A DNA stretch of 34,816 bases from Lentisphaeria bacterium (GTDB lineage Bacteria; Verrucomicrobiota; Lentisphaeria; Victivallales; JAADHT01). The number at the start of each line of letters is the position of its first letter. Positions within the stretch are counted from its first letter, which is position 1. The position numbers and the translations under genes are program-made. The notes beneath the pieces were generated by a model. The model had not been told where the DNA came from. It made no database searches and saw nothing but the letters and a program-made list of their open reading frames with translations. Shown piece by piece: positions 1 to 8,404 of the stretch. The stretch is taken from positions 1 through 34,816 of the forward strand of contig WFSE01000182.1 in the NCBI GenBank assembly GCA_015486135.1. The letters run 5' to 3'.

Positions 1-119
1 AAATGAAACTGACTGTCAGAAAATCCTACGGGTTCAGGTCATTCAAAGTGATAGAAACAGCCCTGTATCATCAACTGGGAGACCTGCCGGAGCCAGAATT
101 TACCCATGATTTCTGGTGA
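1..119 (+). CDS. ISL3-type transposase, C-terminal end only (runs off the left edge)
   Basis: An open frame enters from the left edge and stops with TGA at 117-119. Its last 38 residues begin MKLTVRKSYGFR and end LPEPEFTHDFW, with ETALYHQLG between. From memory, this is the characteristic C-terminal tail of ISL3-family (DDE) transposases, whose last domain carries the RKSYGFR...ALYH.LG.LPEPE pattern. Only the tail is in the window, so the catalytic residues cannot be checked. The frame converges on the AlbA_2-type gene on the other strand, and the junction lies near 120-126. The insertion sequence therefore ends here and has replaced the 3' part of that gene. The family call is recognition without a search; IS membership is more certain than the exact family. 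Confidence 0.7.
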   Translation, partial: MKLTVRKSYGFRSFKVIETALYHQLGDLPEPEFTHDFW

Positions 120-1085
120 CGAGGCATAAAAATCAATATGATTATTAAATATGCGAATACGTGAATGAGAAGGTGAAAAATAATCAGCATGCATAAGCAT
201 ATTCACCAAAGCTTCACGAATAGCTTCCAAGCCTGGCGACAACTCCTGCCCAAATCCTTCTGCTGTCAGAGTAAAATCAATGTCAATTGTTTGCTTTAAC
301 CGCACAAAACATTCAAAATAGTATTCCCATAAATTATCATAGTCATCTAATCGAAAAGAATAACGTGATTTTGCATCCTTGTATGAAGAGCCCGGCACCT
401 CCAATAAATCCACCCTAAAATCAGGGAAATACTTTTCTATACATTCTCTTTTCCCAAACATTAAAAGCCCACCATAAGTGCATTGCTCAGATTCAATAAT
501 TCTCAATTTATCCAAGAACTCATCTTCGTCATATCGATTATAACTCACATTGGGATTAAATCGGGACATGTAATCTCGATAACGACTTAACGATCTATCA
601 TTCAAACTCTTTCTGTTGGTATTTATGGCAATTTCGGAAGTTTTAGTTCCAAAAGCCTGATCTCTGTACATTGCCTCAATCTCTTCCTTAGTTGCTTTGC
701 GATCACCGCCTCCACTCCTGACGTAAGTATTTGACAACGCATTAAAATAAATTGGTTTTCCTTTAGATATAGGGACATAAAAACCCAAAACGGTTCTACC
801 ATTAAAATCATATTTATATGAATCAACTCTAATTTTGGCATTGAATTTTTCACCATTGAGTGTATTCAGGAAGTCGTGTTCCAACTTTGCTGGATTAGAG
901 ACACCTAATATTTCAAATTGATTTCCCCTCTCCGAAATGCCAAAAATTAACCATCCACCACTGGTATTGCTGAACGCACTTACAGTTGCCCATGAACTTT
1001 TAGGTAGGCCACCTTGAGCGGCCTTTACTTCAAAGTCTTCCCATTCTATATCATTCAGCTTTTCGATTAATTCGTTTTTTGTCAT
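39..1085 (-). CDS. AlbA_2/Schlafen-type ATP-binding regulator, 3'-truncated by an insertion sequence
   Basis: The N-terminal part (about residues 10-130) fits the AlbA_2 (Schlafen AlbA-like) domain: an early E-x-K region (WEDFEVKAA), NTSGGWLIFGI and a YVRSGGG segment. Residues about 285-320 (GLEAIREALVNMLMHADY, then RIRIFNNHIDFY) match the start of the HATPase_c_4 region that follows in this family, where IDFY is normally followed by NPG. From about residue 321 the sequence is antisense to the transposase tail and no longer resembles the family. The protein is therefore cut inside its C-terminal domain (348 aa against roughly 450-550 expected) and is probably non-functional. The gene is far more AT-rich than its neighbours, which suggests acquisition. 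Such proteins are usually putative transcriptional regulators or defence-associated; no function can be assigned here. Confidence 0.75.
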   Translation of the reverse strand: MTKNELIEKLNDIEWEDFEVKAAQGGLPKSSWATVSAFSNTSGGWLIFGISERGNQFEILGVSNPAKLEHDFLNTLNGEKFNAKIRVDSYKYDFNGRTVLGFYVPISKGKPIYFNALSNTYVRSGGGDRKATKEEIEAMYRDQAFGTKTSEIAINTNRKSLNDRSLSRYRDYMSRFNPNVSYNRYDEDEFLDKLRIIESEQCTYGGLLMFGKRECIEKYFPDFRVDLLEVPGSSYKDAKSRYSFRLDDYDNLWEYYFECFVRLKQTIDIDFTLTAEGFGQELSPGLEAIREALVNMLMHADYFSPSHSRIRIFNNHIDFYASSPEIMGKFWLRQVSQLMIQGCFYHFE

Positions 1086-1104
1086 AATACTTCTTTTTAT
1101 GTTA

Positions 1105-1118
1105 TTCAGTAAGCCCTA
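1105..1118 (-). repeat. Short repeat end, TAGGGCTTACTGAA type
   Basis: On the minus strand this reads TAGGGCTTACTGAATAAC. The same end occurs with small changes at 6066-6078 (minus), 6023-6041 (plus, GGGACTTACTAAAAAAGTC) and 10099-10127 (plus, TAGGGCTTGCTGAAAAAGTC). All copies lie between genes. It resembles the terminal inverted repeat of a degraded insertion sequence or MITE. Confidence 0.45.
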
Positions 1119-1130
1119 TTTAGTGGGAAC

Positions 1131-1189
1131 ATCTTATGAATGTTGAATTTTGAATTAAAAATTAAGCATTAAAATTCAACATTTAAGAT
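1131..1189. repeat. Long inverted repeat between cysNC and the AlbA_2 gene
   Basis: TGTTGAATTTT at 1141-1151 is the exact reverse complement of AAAATTCAACA at 1171-1181, with a 19-base AT-rich loop. The arms extend to ATCTTA at 1131 and TAAGAT at 1189 with a two-base bulge. It follows the stop codon of the minus-strand cysNC gene, so it could act as a weak transcription end, but it has no GC stem or clean U tract. It may instead be the remnant of a small mobile repeat. Confidence 0.5.
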
Positions 1190-1205
1190 GCCGCTCCAGC
1201 ATTTC

Positions 1206-3116
1206 CTATATGGCGAAAATCCCCTTTTTCCCGAGAAGAGATGCGATGCGCTCGACTGCGTCTTCCGGGGATATTCCAGCCATATCCACATGTAGCGCCG
1301 GGGCCGTTGGGGGTTCGTATGGTAGATCGATTCCGGCGACATTCTCGACTTCGCCTTTGTCCGCTTTTTCATAGAGGCCGGTTTTGTCGCGTTTCCGGCA
1401 TTGGTCCAACGGAGTGTCGACAAAAACCTCTAAGAATCTCTCATCACCGACAATCTCTGCGAGTTGACATCGAATGCTGGCATCGGGAGAAATAAAGGAG
1501 CATATACATATTATGCCGTTGTCGTTGAGGAGTCTCGCGGTTTCCGCGGCGCGCCGTAGGTGCTCCGCGCGGTCGGGGGCGTCGAAATCGAGTTCGCCGC
1601 TTATTCCCGAGCGCAACGCTCCGCCCGAAAGGAGGACGCATACGCCTCCCGAGTCGAAGATTTTTTTCTCCAGTTTTCTGGCGATTTCATTTTTGCCGGA
1701 GGCGTGGAGTCCGGTTAGCCATATCGTCGCCGGGCGCTGTCTCAATCGTTTGGAGCGCTCTTCGAGCGAGATTAAACTAGCGGCGGTTGAGGATGTCGCT
1801 TTGCCAGTCGCGGCTCTCGCGTAATTCGCGGCCGGTTTGTCGATAGACTCGCTGTCGAGTATCATTCCCGCGCCAACGGTGGCGTTTGTGACGGCGTCCA
1901 CTAGAATGAAAGCGCCGGTCGCGCGGTTTTTGGAGTAGGGATCCGCTTGGAGCCGTCCCGAACATGCGAACGCGACCCTTCCGATTTCGTTCAGGCGCAA
2001 AGCGCCGGTTGTCTCGCGGCTCAATGTGTTGACATCGATTTTGAACCTTACCGACTCAATAAAGGCCTTGGTGGTGCGGGTCGTGTGTTTCAATAGATAG
2101 GACCGTCCAGTCTCGAGGGGTTTCTCGTCCATCCACACCACCATTGCTTCGAGATGCCGCGAGGAGCTTGGGATATTGTGCCGGTGGCATATCATGTCGC
2201 CGCGGCTGATATCTATTTCGTCTTCCAATGTGAATGTGGCGGACATCGGAGGGAACGCGGTGTCCAGCTCCCCGTCGAAGGAGACGATGGACTTGACCCT
2301 TGACGATTGCCCCGAAGGAAGGACGACTATTTCGTCGCCGCGTTTCAAGACTCCGGACTCGACCTTTCCGCAATATCCGCGGAAGTCGGCGTTTGGCCGG
2401 AGGACGAGTTGGATGGGGAGGCGCAGATCTACTAGGTTCCGGTCGCTGGATATGTATAGGTTCTCCAAATACGACAGGACCGTGGGGCCGTCATACCAAG
2501 GGGTGTTTGAGCCGTGCTCGACAACATTGTCGCCCTTTAAAGCGCTAACTGGTATGAAGTGGATGTCTTTCACGTTCAACTTAGCCGCGAAATCCGCGAA
2601 ATCGGACTTTATCTTGTCGAAGACCTCCTTGGAATAGTCCACGAGGTCCATTTTGTTGACGGCGATAAGCATGTGGGGAATACCGAGGAGGGATGCAATG
2701 AACGCATGTCGTTTCGACTGGATAACGACACCATTTCTCGCATCCACCAGGATTAGCGCGGCATTCGCGGTGGATGCTCCCGTGGCCATATTCCGCGTGT
2801 ATTGCTCGTGTCCGGGGGTGTCGGCGATTATGAATTTACGTTTGGGGGTCGAGAAATAGCGGTACGCCACGTCGATGGTGATTCCCTGCTCCCGTTCGGC
2901 CTTGAGGCCGTCGGTCAGATGGGCGAAGTCTATTTCGCCATCGTCTTCGCTTTTGCCCGAGGAGCGCAGTGCGTCCAGGTGGTCGTCGTATATCGATTTG
3001 GAATCGTAGAGGAGTCGTCCAATGAGTGTGGACTTCCCATCGTCGACGCTGCCAGCGGTGCTCAACCTAAGTAGGTCTTTCTCCGCGTCTTGTTTCAAAA
3101 GTTCTTTGATGTTCAT
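1206..3116 (-). CDS. cysNC: Bifunctional sulfate adenylyltransferase subunit 1 / adenylylsulfate kinase (CysN-CysC fusion)
   Basis: Residues 1-450 are a CysN-type GTPase of sulfate activation: P-loop GSVDDGKST at about 23-30, effector-type EREQGITIDVAY at 74-85, G3 DTPGHEQY at 99-106 and G4 NKMD at 154-157, followed by EF-Tu-like beta barrels. From about residue 459 an APS kinase domain follows (TIWLTGL; later CSFISP). The fusion (636 aa) would make adenylylsulfate with CysD, then PAPS. In the kinase half the P-loop reads GLHASGKN, with Asn where Ser/Thr is usual, and the DGD motif is replaced by LSGG, so kinase activity is doubtful. No cysD is present in the window. A run of eight C precedes the ATG and no clear Shine-Dalgarno is visible. 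It lies 22 bases behind ftsA, so the two may be co-transcribed. Confidence 0.93.
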   Translation of the reverse strand: MNIKELLKQDAEKDLLRLSTAGSVDDGKSTLIGRLLYDSKSIYDDHLDALRSSGKSEDDGEIDFAHLTDGLKAEREQGITIDVAYRYFSTPKRKFIIADTPGHEQYTRNMATGASTANAALILVDARNGVVIQSKRHAFIASLLGIPHMLIAVNKMDLVDYSKEVFDKIKSDFADFAAKLNVKDIHFIPVSALKGDNVVEHGSNTPWYDGPTVLSYLENLYISSDRNLVDLRLPIQLVLRPNADFRGYCGKVESGVLKRGDEIVVLPSGQSSRVKSIVSFDGELDTAFPPMSATFTLEDEIDISRGDMICHRHNIPSSSRHLEAMVVWMDEKPLETGRSYLLKHTTRTTKAFIESVRFKIDVNTLSRETTGALRLNEIGRVAFACSGRLQADPYSKNRATGAFILVDAVTNATVGAGMILDSESIDKPAANYARAATGKATSSTAASLISLEERSKRLRQRPATIWLTGLHASGKNEIARKLEKKIFDSGGVCVLLSGGALRSGISGELDFDAPDRAEHLRRAAETARLLNDNGIICICSFISPDASIRCQLAEIVGDERFLEVFVDTPLDQCRKRDKTGLYEKADKGEVENVAGIDLPYEPPTAPALHVDMAGISPEDAVERIASLLGKKGIFAI

Positions 3117-3138
3117 GGGGGGGGCTTGGTGGTATAGA

Positions 3139-4392
3139 TTAGAATTTGATAGATTTGACCATTGATCTAAACACTTTTTTTAGCAAGTGGTTAATATGCC
3201 GGTCCACCCTTGAGAGAATAGATTTTTTCCTAGCGGTAAGAGCTCCGAACGCCAGGACTCCCAGTATCGTTGAATGCCCTGGCGAGTCTAGCCCGGATAT
3301 CGCCCCGCAAAAATTGTCCGGCAATTCCGTTCCGGCAACCCTTACGGGCATATCGAAGACCGATCTCAGCGCCTCTCGAGCGGCGGGAATCTCCGCCGCC
3401 CCACCAGTGAATACAACTCCCGCTCCAGCATGGCCCAGTAGCCCCGCGGCCTCAATCCTGGCGCGTATGATTCCGAACGCTTCGCGGAACCTCACGTCAG
3501 CCACCTTGGCGATAGTCTCACGCGGAATGCGCCGATTGGCGTACTCCCCTGGTAGCTTAACAAAGTCGGAGTCGGCGGAAGTGTCTTCAAAAAGCAAATC
3601 CCTGGATATCGGCGAAAACGGCAATCCCAACGCTATCGAAAGGTCGTTGGCTACGTGGTCGCATCCAACGGGCAAAACACCCGACATAAGCACGCTGGGA
3701 CTGTGCAAAAGAGAGTAGTCAGCCACCCCCGACCCCATGTCGATAAACACTACCCCCTTTTCGTGCTCGTCATCAAGCACGGATGGTATGGCGGAGCAAA
3801 GCCCGGCGCAAACAGGGCGGGGATCCTCCACCCCCAACGTCCGGAGCGGCGCTAGAAAATTGTCGGTCTGATTGCGGTTGCCAACCACCACCAAAACCTT
3901 CGCCTCCACCTTCCGCGCCACTTGATTTATGGGATTGTCGCAACGCCGTTTCCCATCCAGAATATACATCTCGGGAAAAGAGTCTATAACCATCTCGTCG
4001 GACGCCAAATCGGCGGACTTCTTCGCGGTAGTCTCAACCTCCGCCACATGGACTTCGGTGACAATGTGGTCCGGGGTGTCCACCAATACAATGCCCGTCC
4101 CCGTCCTAGACACCACATGCCCCCCAGTAACCGCCACGCACGCCGATCCGGGAGGAATCTCCATCCCGGCAGCCGACTCGGCCTCCACCAAGGTGTCGCG
4201 GAGAATGCCGACAGCCTTGTCCATGTCCATTATTTCGCCTTTAACCACCGAACCGTCGGACAACTTCTCGGCATAGCCCAGGATCTCAATTCTGTCGTCG
4301 TCGCAAGCTCCAATAGCCACGCGGACACAGGAAGAACCTAGTTCTATGGCGGAAACAACATCCTTGGATTTTGGCTTGTCTTTACGCAGCAT
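3139..4392 (-). CDS. ftsA: Cell division protein FtsA
   Basis: 417 aa with the actin-fold layout of FtsA: phosphate-1 motif AIELGSSCVRVAIG at about 16-29, the inserted 1C region with ACVAVTGGHV, phosphate-2 FIDMGSGVADYSLL, and an adenosine-type motif GVVFTGGAAEIP. It ends in a basic amphipathic helix (HLLKKVFRSMVKSIKF) of the kind that anchors FtsA to the inner membrane. FtsA tethers FtsZ filaments and recruits divisome proteins. Unusually, it stands alone here: the upstream neighbour is a TolC-like gene (21-base gap) and the downstream one is cysNC, with no ftsQ or ftsZ nearby. MreB or a pilus PilM protein were considered, but the 1C domain and C-terminal helix favour FtsA. Confidence 0.9.
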   Translation of the reverse strand: MLRKDKPKSKDVVSAIELGSSCVRVAIGACDDDRIEILGYAEKLSDGSVVKGEIMDMDKAVGILRDTLVEAESAAGMEIPPGSACVAVTGGHVVSRTGTGIVLVDTPDHIVTEVHVAEVETTAKKSADLASDEMVIDSFPEMYILDGKRRCDNPINQVARKVEAKVLVVVGNRNQTDNFLAPLRTLGVEDPRPVCAGLCSAIPSVLDDEHEKGVVFIDMGSGVADYSLLHSPSVLMSGVLPVGCDHVANDLSIALGLPFSPISRDLLFEDTSADSDFVKLPGEYANRRIPRETIAKVADVRFREAFGIIRARIEAAGLLGHAGAGVVFTGGAAEIPAAREALRSVFDMPVRVAGTELPDNFCGAISGLDSPGHSTILGVLAFGALTARKKSILSRVDRHINHLLKKVFRSMVKSIKF

Positions 4393-4413
4393 CTCGACGT
4401 GCCCGCCCGTTCT

Positions 4414-5847
4414 TCAATCGCCAACACCTATGGCGGCGGCCAAGCTGGCCTTGGAGTTCTCTAAATCTATGACGGACCGAACATAGTTGGAGTCCGCCGT
4501 CACGAGATCCCGCTGCGCCTCGTTCAAACGCGTTATCGATGTGTTCCCGGCCTTGTAGGACTCTTCGACCAACGTGCGGTTCTTTTTGACGAAATCGAGC
4601 GTCTCTTTGTAAATTGCCACCTGCTCTATTCTCCGCTTCAAATCGGCGTAAGCCTGCCGGACCTCGGTCACCACCCCTATCCATTTCTCCGTCAAACGCT
4701 CCTTCTCCTCCGCCAACATCGCTTGGGCCTCCCTTAGTCTGGCAATACGCGCTCCGCCATTGAAAAGAACCCAATTGGCCTCAACCCCGTAGCTGAAGTC
4801 GCGGTCCTGCGTCCGTGGACGATATTGGTAGCGTCCCGAGTATCCAGGGTCGTTGCGTTGGTAGCCCCAAGACATGAAGAGGTCAATAGTTGGAGCGAAC
4901 GCTCCCCACCTGGCATACACGTTGTATTTCGCCGATTCCACCGACTCCCGGAACGCTTTCAAGTCCGGACGGTTGCGCAAGGCAGTATCGAGATAAACGC
5001 CAACGTCCAACGAAAACTCCTCCGCCCCAGGCTTCAAGGGAGGAAAAACATCCGCGGGGACAATTCCATTCGTGAACCCCATAAGCTCCGCCAATACCGA
5101 ACGAGCGGTGAAAAAATTGTATTTCTCCGTTATCACGGTGGTTCTAGCGTTGTTCACCCGGATATCGAAATTCAACACATCGCTCAAAGGCACCGCCCCG
5201 GCATCGAACTTGAGTTTCGCCTCGTCGCGCAATTGCGTGTTGAAGGTTTCGTCCGCTTCCGCTATTCGTATGTTCTCCCGGGCTAAAAGTACATTGTTGT
5301 AGGCAATAGTCAGTGTTCTGACGAGTAGCCTCTTGGCATCCCTGTTCAACGCTTCCTCCCCGCGCTTGCCATGCAGCGACGCCAGCATGTCCATCGTCCT
5401 CATCAAACCATTGAACACCGTCCAACGTCCCGTTATCATGCCGGTTTTCTGGGACCAACGATGCCCACCGTGATCCCGCCCTTCACCTCCACGGGACTCC
5501 GGCGTGTACTTGTGCTCGGTAATATCGTAGGACGCTGATATCGTCGGTAGATACGCTGACAATGACTGGTAGAACCTAGCGGAGGCCGCCGCCATCGCAT
5601 GCCTGGTAGCCAAATATCCCGGATTGTTCGCCACGGCTATTTCACGAACCTTCGCCAACGTCAATTCCCGGCAATCCGCAGGAAGAGTTTTCTGCACGCT
5701 CTTAGGCGAGGTGGTAAACGTGTCCTGGGACACCGCCAGCGGCGGCGGAGCATAGGAGTAACATCCCCCTAAAAGCACCGTCACCGCCACGGCCACCGCG
5801 CACCGGGCGAACGAAAAGATAGTCCTGTCAGCGTTCTCGACACTCAT
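4414..5847 (-). CDS. TolC-family outer membrane efflux lipoprotein
   Basis: 477 aa. The N-terminus is a lipoprotein signal: basic start, hydrophobic AVAVTVLLGGC with a lipobox ending in Cys near residue 28. Two repeated coiled-coil halves follow, as in the outer membrane efflux protein family: ARSVLAELMGF and DTALRNRPDLKAFRESVESA in the first, LVEESYKAGNTSITRLNEAQ in the second. The phrase NRPDLKAF is typical of OprM/NodT-like channels. It would form a trimeric channel for tripartite export or efflux pumps, but no membrane fusion protein or pump is in the window. A GGAGG Shine-Dalgarno lies about 11 bases before the ATG. It appears to head the minus-strand unit with ftsA and cysNC. Confidence 0.88.
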   Translation of the reverse strand: MSVENADRTIFSFARCAVAVAVTVLLGGCYSYAPPPLAVSQDTFTTSPKSVQKTLPADCRELTLAKVREIAVANNPGYLATRHAMAAASARFYQSLSAYLPTISASYDITEHKYTPESRGGEGRDHGGHRWSQKTGMITGRWTVFNGLMRTMDMLASLHGKRGEEALNRDAKRLLVRTLTIAYNNVLLARENIRIAEADETFNTQLRDEAKLKFDAGAVPLSDVLNFDIRVNNARTTVITEKYNFFTARSVLAELMGFTNGIVPADVFPPLKPGAEEFSLDVGVYLDTALRNRPDLKAFRESVESAKYNVYARWGAFAPTIDLFMSWGYQRNDPGYSGRYQYRPRTQDRDFSYGVEANWVLFNGGARIARLREAQAMLAEEKERLTEKWIGVVTEVRQAYADLKRRIEQVAIYKETLDFVKKNRTLVEESYKAGNTSITRLNEAQRDLVTADSNYVRSVIDLENSKASLAAAIGVGD

Positions 5848-6003
5848 TCTCTTTTTGCCTCCAATTCATGGAAAGAGAGAATATACACATGTAGCGCCAA
5901 TTTGCCAGTCTCTAAACGGCGGGATATGTAAGCGGCAAACCGCCGAGGCCGGCACCGCCATTTCCAACCCCGGGAAAAGCGCCCCCCCAGGAAAATCATG
6001 AAA

Positions 6004-6023
6004 AATTAGGAACAGGTTAATTG
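6004..6023 (+). repeat. 20-base dispersed repeat AATTAGGAACAGGTTAATTG
   Basis: Nearly identical to 13944-13963 (AATTAGGGACAGGTTAATTG; 19 of 20 bases). Both copies are intergenic. From memory, AATTAGGGACAGGTTAATT-like strings recur around IS200/Y1-type transposase genes in other genomes, but no transposase is present here. Confidence 0.55.
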
Positions 6024-6078
6024 GGACTTACTAAAAAAGTCAAGAACGTGTCCTTCTAAAATTATGCAGCAAGCCCTA
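6023..6078. repeat. MITE-like element with facing terminal repeats
   Basis: GGGACTTACTAAAAAAGTC at 6023-6041 faces GCAGCAAGCCCTA at 6066-6078 (reverse complement TAGGGCTTGCTGC). The two ends are imperfect inverted repeats of the family also seen at 1105-1118 and 10099-10127. The interior (AAGAACGTGTCC) matches the copy at 10116-10126 in part. The rest of 5848-6157, between the divergent tolC-like and kinase genes, holds no recognisable gene; promoters for both directions must lie there. Confidence 0.45.
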
Positions 6079-6157
6079 AACTAGCGCCCACCTCCCCTTG
6101 TTTTCCTTTGGGTTTGGGTGTAGGATTATTGCGTTTTGCACCGAAAGGGCGCGTGTC

Positions 6158-8404
6158 ATGGCCGTAGACAAAACAGTTATCATAGGAACAGACGGACTTC
6201 CCGACGCTGGAAGCCCGGAGGATGGTTCTCGCCACACGAATCCAACAACACAACGATTCACCACCATCGTGCAGGAGACGGCCCACGTCACTAGCGACAA
6301 AATCGTACTGGACGAGAAAGAGCTCGAAATTCTCCCAAAATTGGACGACCTCTACGAGCTGGGCAAATCATTCGCCGAGGGAGGACAGGGAGTCATCCAT
6401 ACAGGACGGGACAAATTCCTTAAACGATTCGTGGCCCTCAAGGCGCTCAAATCGAAGCTCCTGAGCAACAAACAGGTCGTCGCCAATTTCGTCGCTGAAG
6501 CAAAAATCACATCCCAACTGGACCACCCCTCGATAATCCCCTTGTACGGTATGTTATCGCAGGACGGAGGAGGGCTGGGCATCGCAATGAAACTTGTCCA
6601 CGGACAAACGTTGAACGAGGTTCTCGACGACATTGATCTCTCATGCAGGCAACACTCTGGAAAGCCAGCATTGATAAAAGGCATGCTATCGCGTTCGCTC
6701 CGGGATAATCTGGAGGTTTTCGTGAAAACGTGCGACGCGGTCTCTTTCGCACACGAACGAGGAGTTATACACAGGGATCTGAAGCCGGACAACATTATGG
6801 TCGGCCCACATCATGAAGTATATGTTATGGACTGGGGGGTCGCATGTCTGGACGCGAACACCGCTAGCGCCACTCCCGACAACAGTGAAATCGAGGACGC
6901 ACGGCGTTCCTCGGTATCGGGCACCCCAGGCTTCATAGCTCCAGAGGTTGTCGTCGGGGGATATCCCTCCCATTTTTCAGATCAATACTCCCTCGGAGTG
7001 ATACTATTCGAAATAGCCACTTTACGCTCGCCGGTTGTCGGAGCAAATGTGCAGGAAGTCTTCGAAAACACGCGCGACGGCAATCTAGCCCCAATAAAAC
7101 ACGCATACAAAAAACACCACGTCAACAAAGACCTCAAAGCCATCGTGCGAAAAGCCATGGCGCTGGACCCTAAAGACCGGTACCCCTCCGTCGAAGATTT
7201 GGCGAACGATGTCCGCCGTTACATCGCCAACGCCGAAACAACGGCGCGCCCCGACAACCTCCCTAGAAAAGTAGCCAGATGGATGACCAACCACCGAAAC
7301 AAAGCACTGGCCATATTCATGCTCGTTCTCCTCTCTATGGCTAGCGTGGCCATATACAACCTCATGGAAAAAAACAAAGCCATCGCCGAATCAAAAAAAC
7401 GCGCGTTGAAACGCGTCGAAATCCACTCCTCCATAGAACGCGACGCTCATTTCATAGACACATCAATGCTTCATGTCGCTGGCGTACTTTCCCGAATCGC
7501 CGACCGGCTGGCCGACGCAATGAAAGACAGAACCAAGCCCGCGACCAATTATCCGGCAATATACGCCACATCGGCCTTCGCCACTCCAACTCCTCCTCCA
7601 GGCACCGTGTTCGCCCCGGCGTACAACCAGAAAGTCAACTTCAAGCTGGCAAACTACAAGCTGGCGCCAGGCTTGCCCCTAAAAGAGGCGGAACCAACCC
7701 TGAAATCCATATCCCCGCTCGTTCCAACTTGGTTCAAATACCTGGCGGACAGTAGACTCAAAACTTCAGATTCACTCCCCCCCCTCTCAAGAAGCGAGTT
7801 GGAAAAAATCGCAATGAACCAAGGATTCCCTGTCGTTTGGGCCTATTTGGGTACCGCCAAGGGCCTATTGATAAACTATCCGGGCAGTGGTAGCGTCGGT
7901 GGCTCCTATGACCCCAGAAAAAGGCCCTGGTACAAAATCGCGTCAACCTCTCGGCGTGTTTGCTGGACTCCACCGTATTACGACGCCTTCGGAATGGGAG
8001 TTATTGTTTCCGCTTCGAAAGCGATATGGGACGGGAAAAAACTCCTCGGAGTAGCATCGGTCGATGTCACCTTGAGTCATTTCAAGACGCTTATGCTCAC
8101 AAAAACCATGTCTCGGCACGGCGTCCTCGAAGCATACCTAGTGGACCAGGCAGGCCGCGTCGTATTGTCTAGGGATGTCGGCCAACACAGCTTGGAAAAA
8201 GCAAAAAAAACCCTTGGCGAAGTCAAATTCGCGCCATTCCCCTACCCCGAGCTCAAAACCGAAATAAAACGACGGGATTCGGGACAGTTCGAAGTGACAT
8301 CCGGAAGCAAAACCCTACTCGTGGGATATGCTCCAGTGCCAACTTTATCGTGCTATTTGGTGGAAGTGCTTGATTTCGACATATATATGAAGACAGACGA
8401 ATGA
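6158..8404 (+). CDS. Membrane Ser/Thr protein kinase with extracytoplasmic Cache sensor
   Basis: The chosen ATG (6158) has GAAAGGG eight or so bases upstream; a longer TTG start at 6098 would run into the repeat. Of 748 aa, residues about 65-355 are a Hanks-type kinase: glycine loop FAEGGQGVIH, Lys95 in VALKALK, HRDLKPDN at 205-212, DWG (for DFG) at 225-227, and GTPGFIAPE at 255-263. A single membrane helix follows at about 382-402. The rest lies outside and looks like a Cache/PAS-like ligand sensor: GGSYDPRKRPWYKIA, then SASKAIWDGKKLLGVASVDV, typical of dCache domains. It should phosphorylate cytoplasmic targets in response to an external small molecule. Its stop overlaps the ATG of the ABC permease (ATGA), so the two are translated together. 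Confidence 0.9.
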   Translation: MAVDKTVIIGTDGLPDAGSPEDGSRHTNPTTQRFTTIVQETAHVTSDKIVLDEKELEILPKLDDLYELGKSFAEGGQGVIHTGRDKFLKRFVALKALKSKLLSNKQVVANFVAEAKITSQLDHPSIIPLYGMLSQDGGGLGIAMKLVHGQTLNEVLDDIDLSCRQHSGKPALIKGMLSRSLRDNLEVFVKTCDAVSFAHERGVIHRDLKPDNIMVGPHHEVYVMDWGVACLDANTASATPDNSEIEDARRSSVSGTPGFIAPEVVVGGYPSHFSDQYSLGVILFEIATLRSPVVGANVQEVFENTRDGNLAPIKHAYKKHHVNKDLKAIVRKAMALDPKDRYPSVEDLANDVRRYIANAETTARPDNLPRKVARWMTNHRNKALAIFMLVLLSMASVAIYNLMEKNKAIAESKKRALKRVEIHSSIERDAHFIDTSMLHVAGVLSRIADRLADAMKDRTKPATNYPAIYATSAFATPTPPPGTVFAPAYNQKVNFKLANYKLAPGLPLKEAEPTLKSISPLVPTWFKYLADSRLKTSDSLPPLSRSELEKIAMNQGFPVVWAYLGTAKGLLINYPGSGSVGGSYDPRKRPWYKIASTSRRVCWTPPYYDAFGMGVIVSASKAIWDGKKLLGVASVDVTLSHFKTLMLTKTMSRHGVLEAYLVDQAGRVVLSRDVGQHSLEKAKKTLGEVKFAPFPYPELKTEIKRRDSGQFEVTSGSKTLLVGYAPVPTLSCYLVEVLDFDIYMKTDE

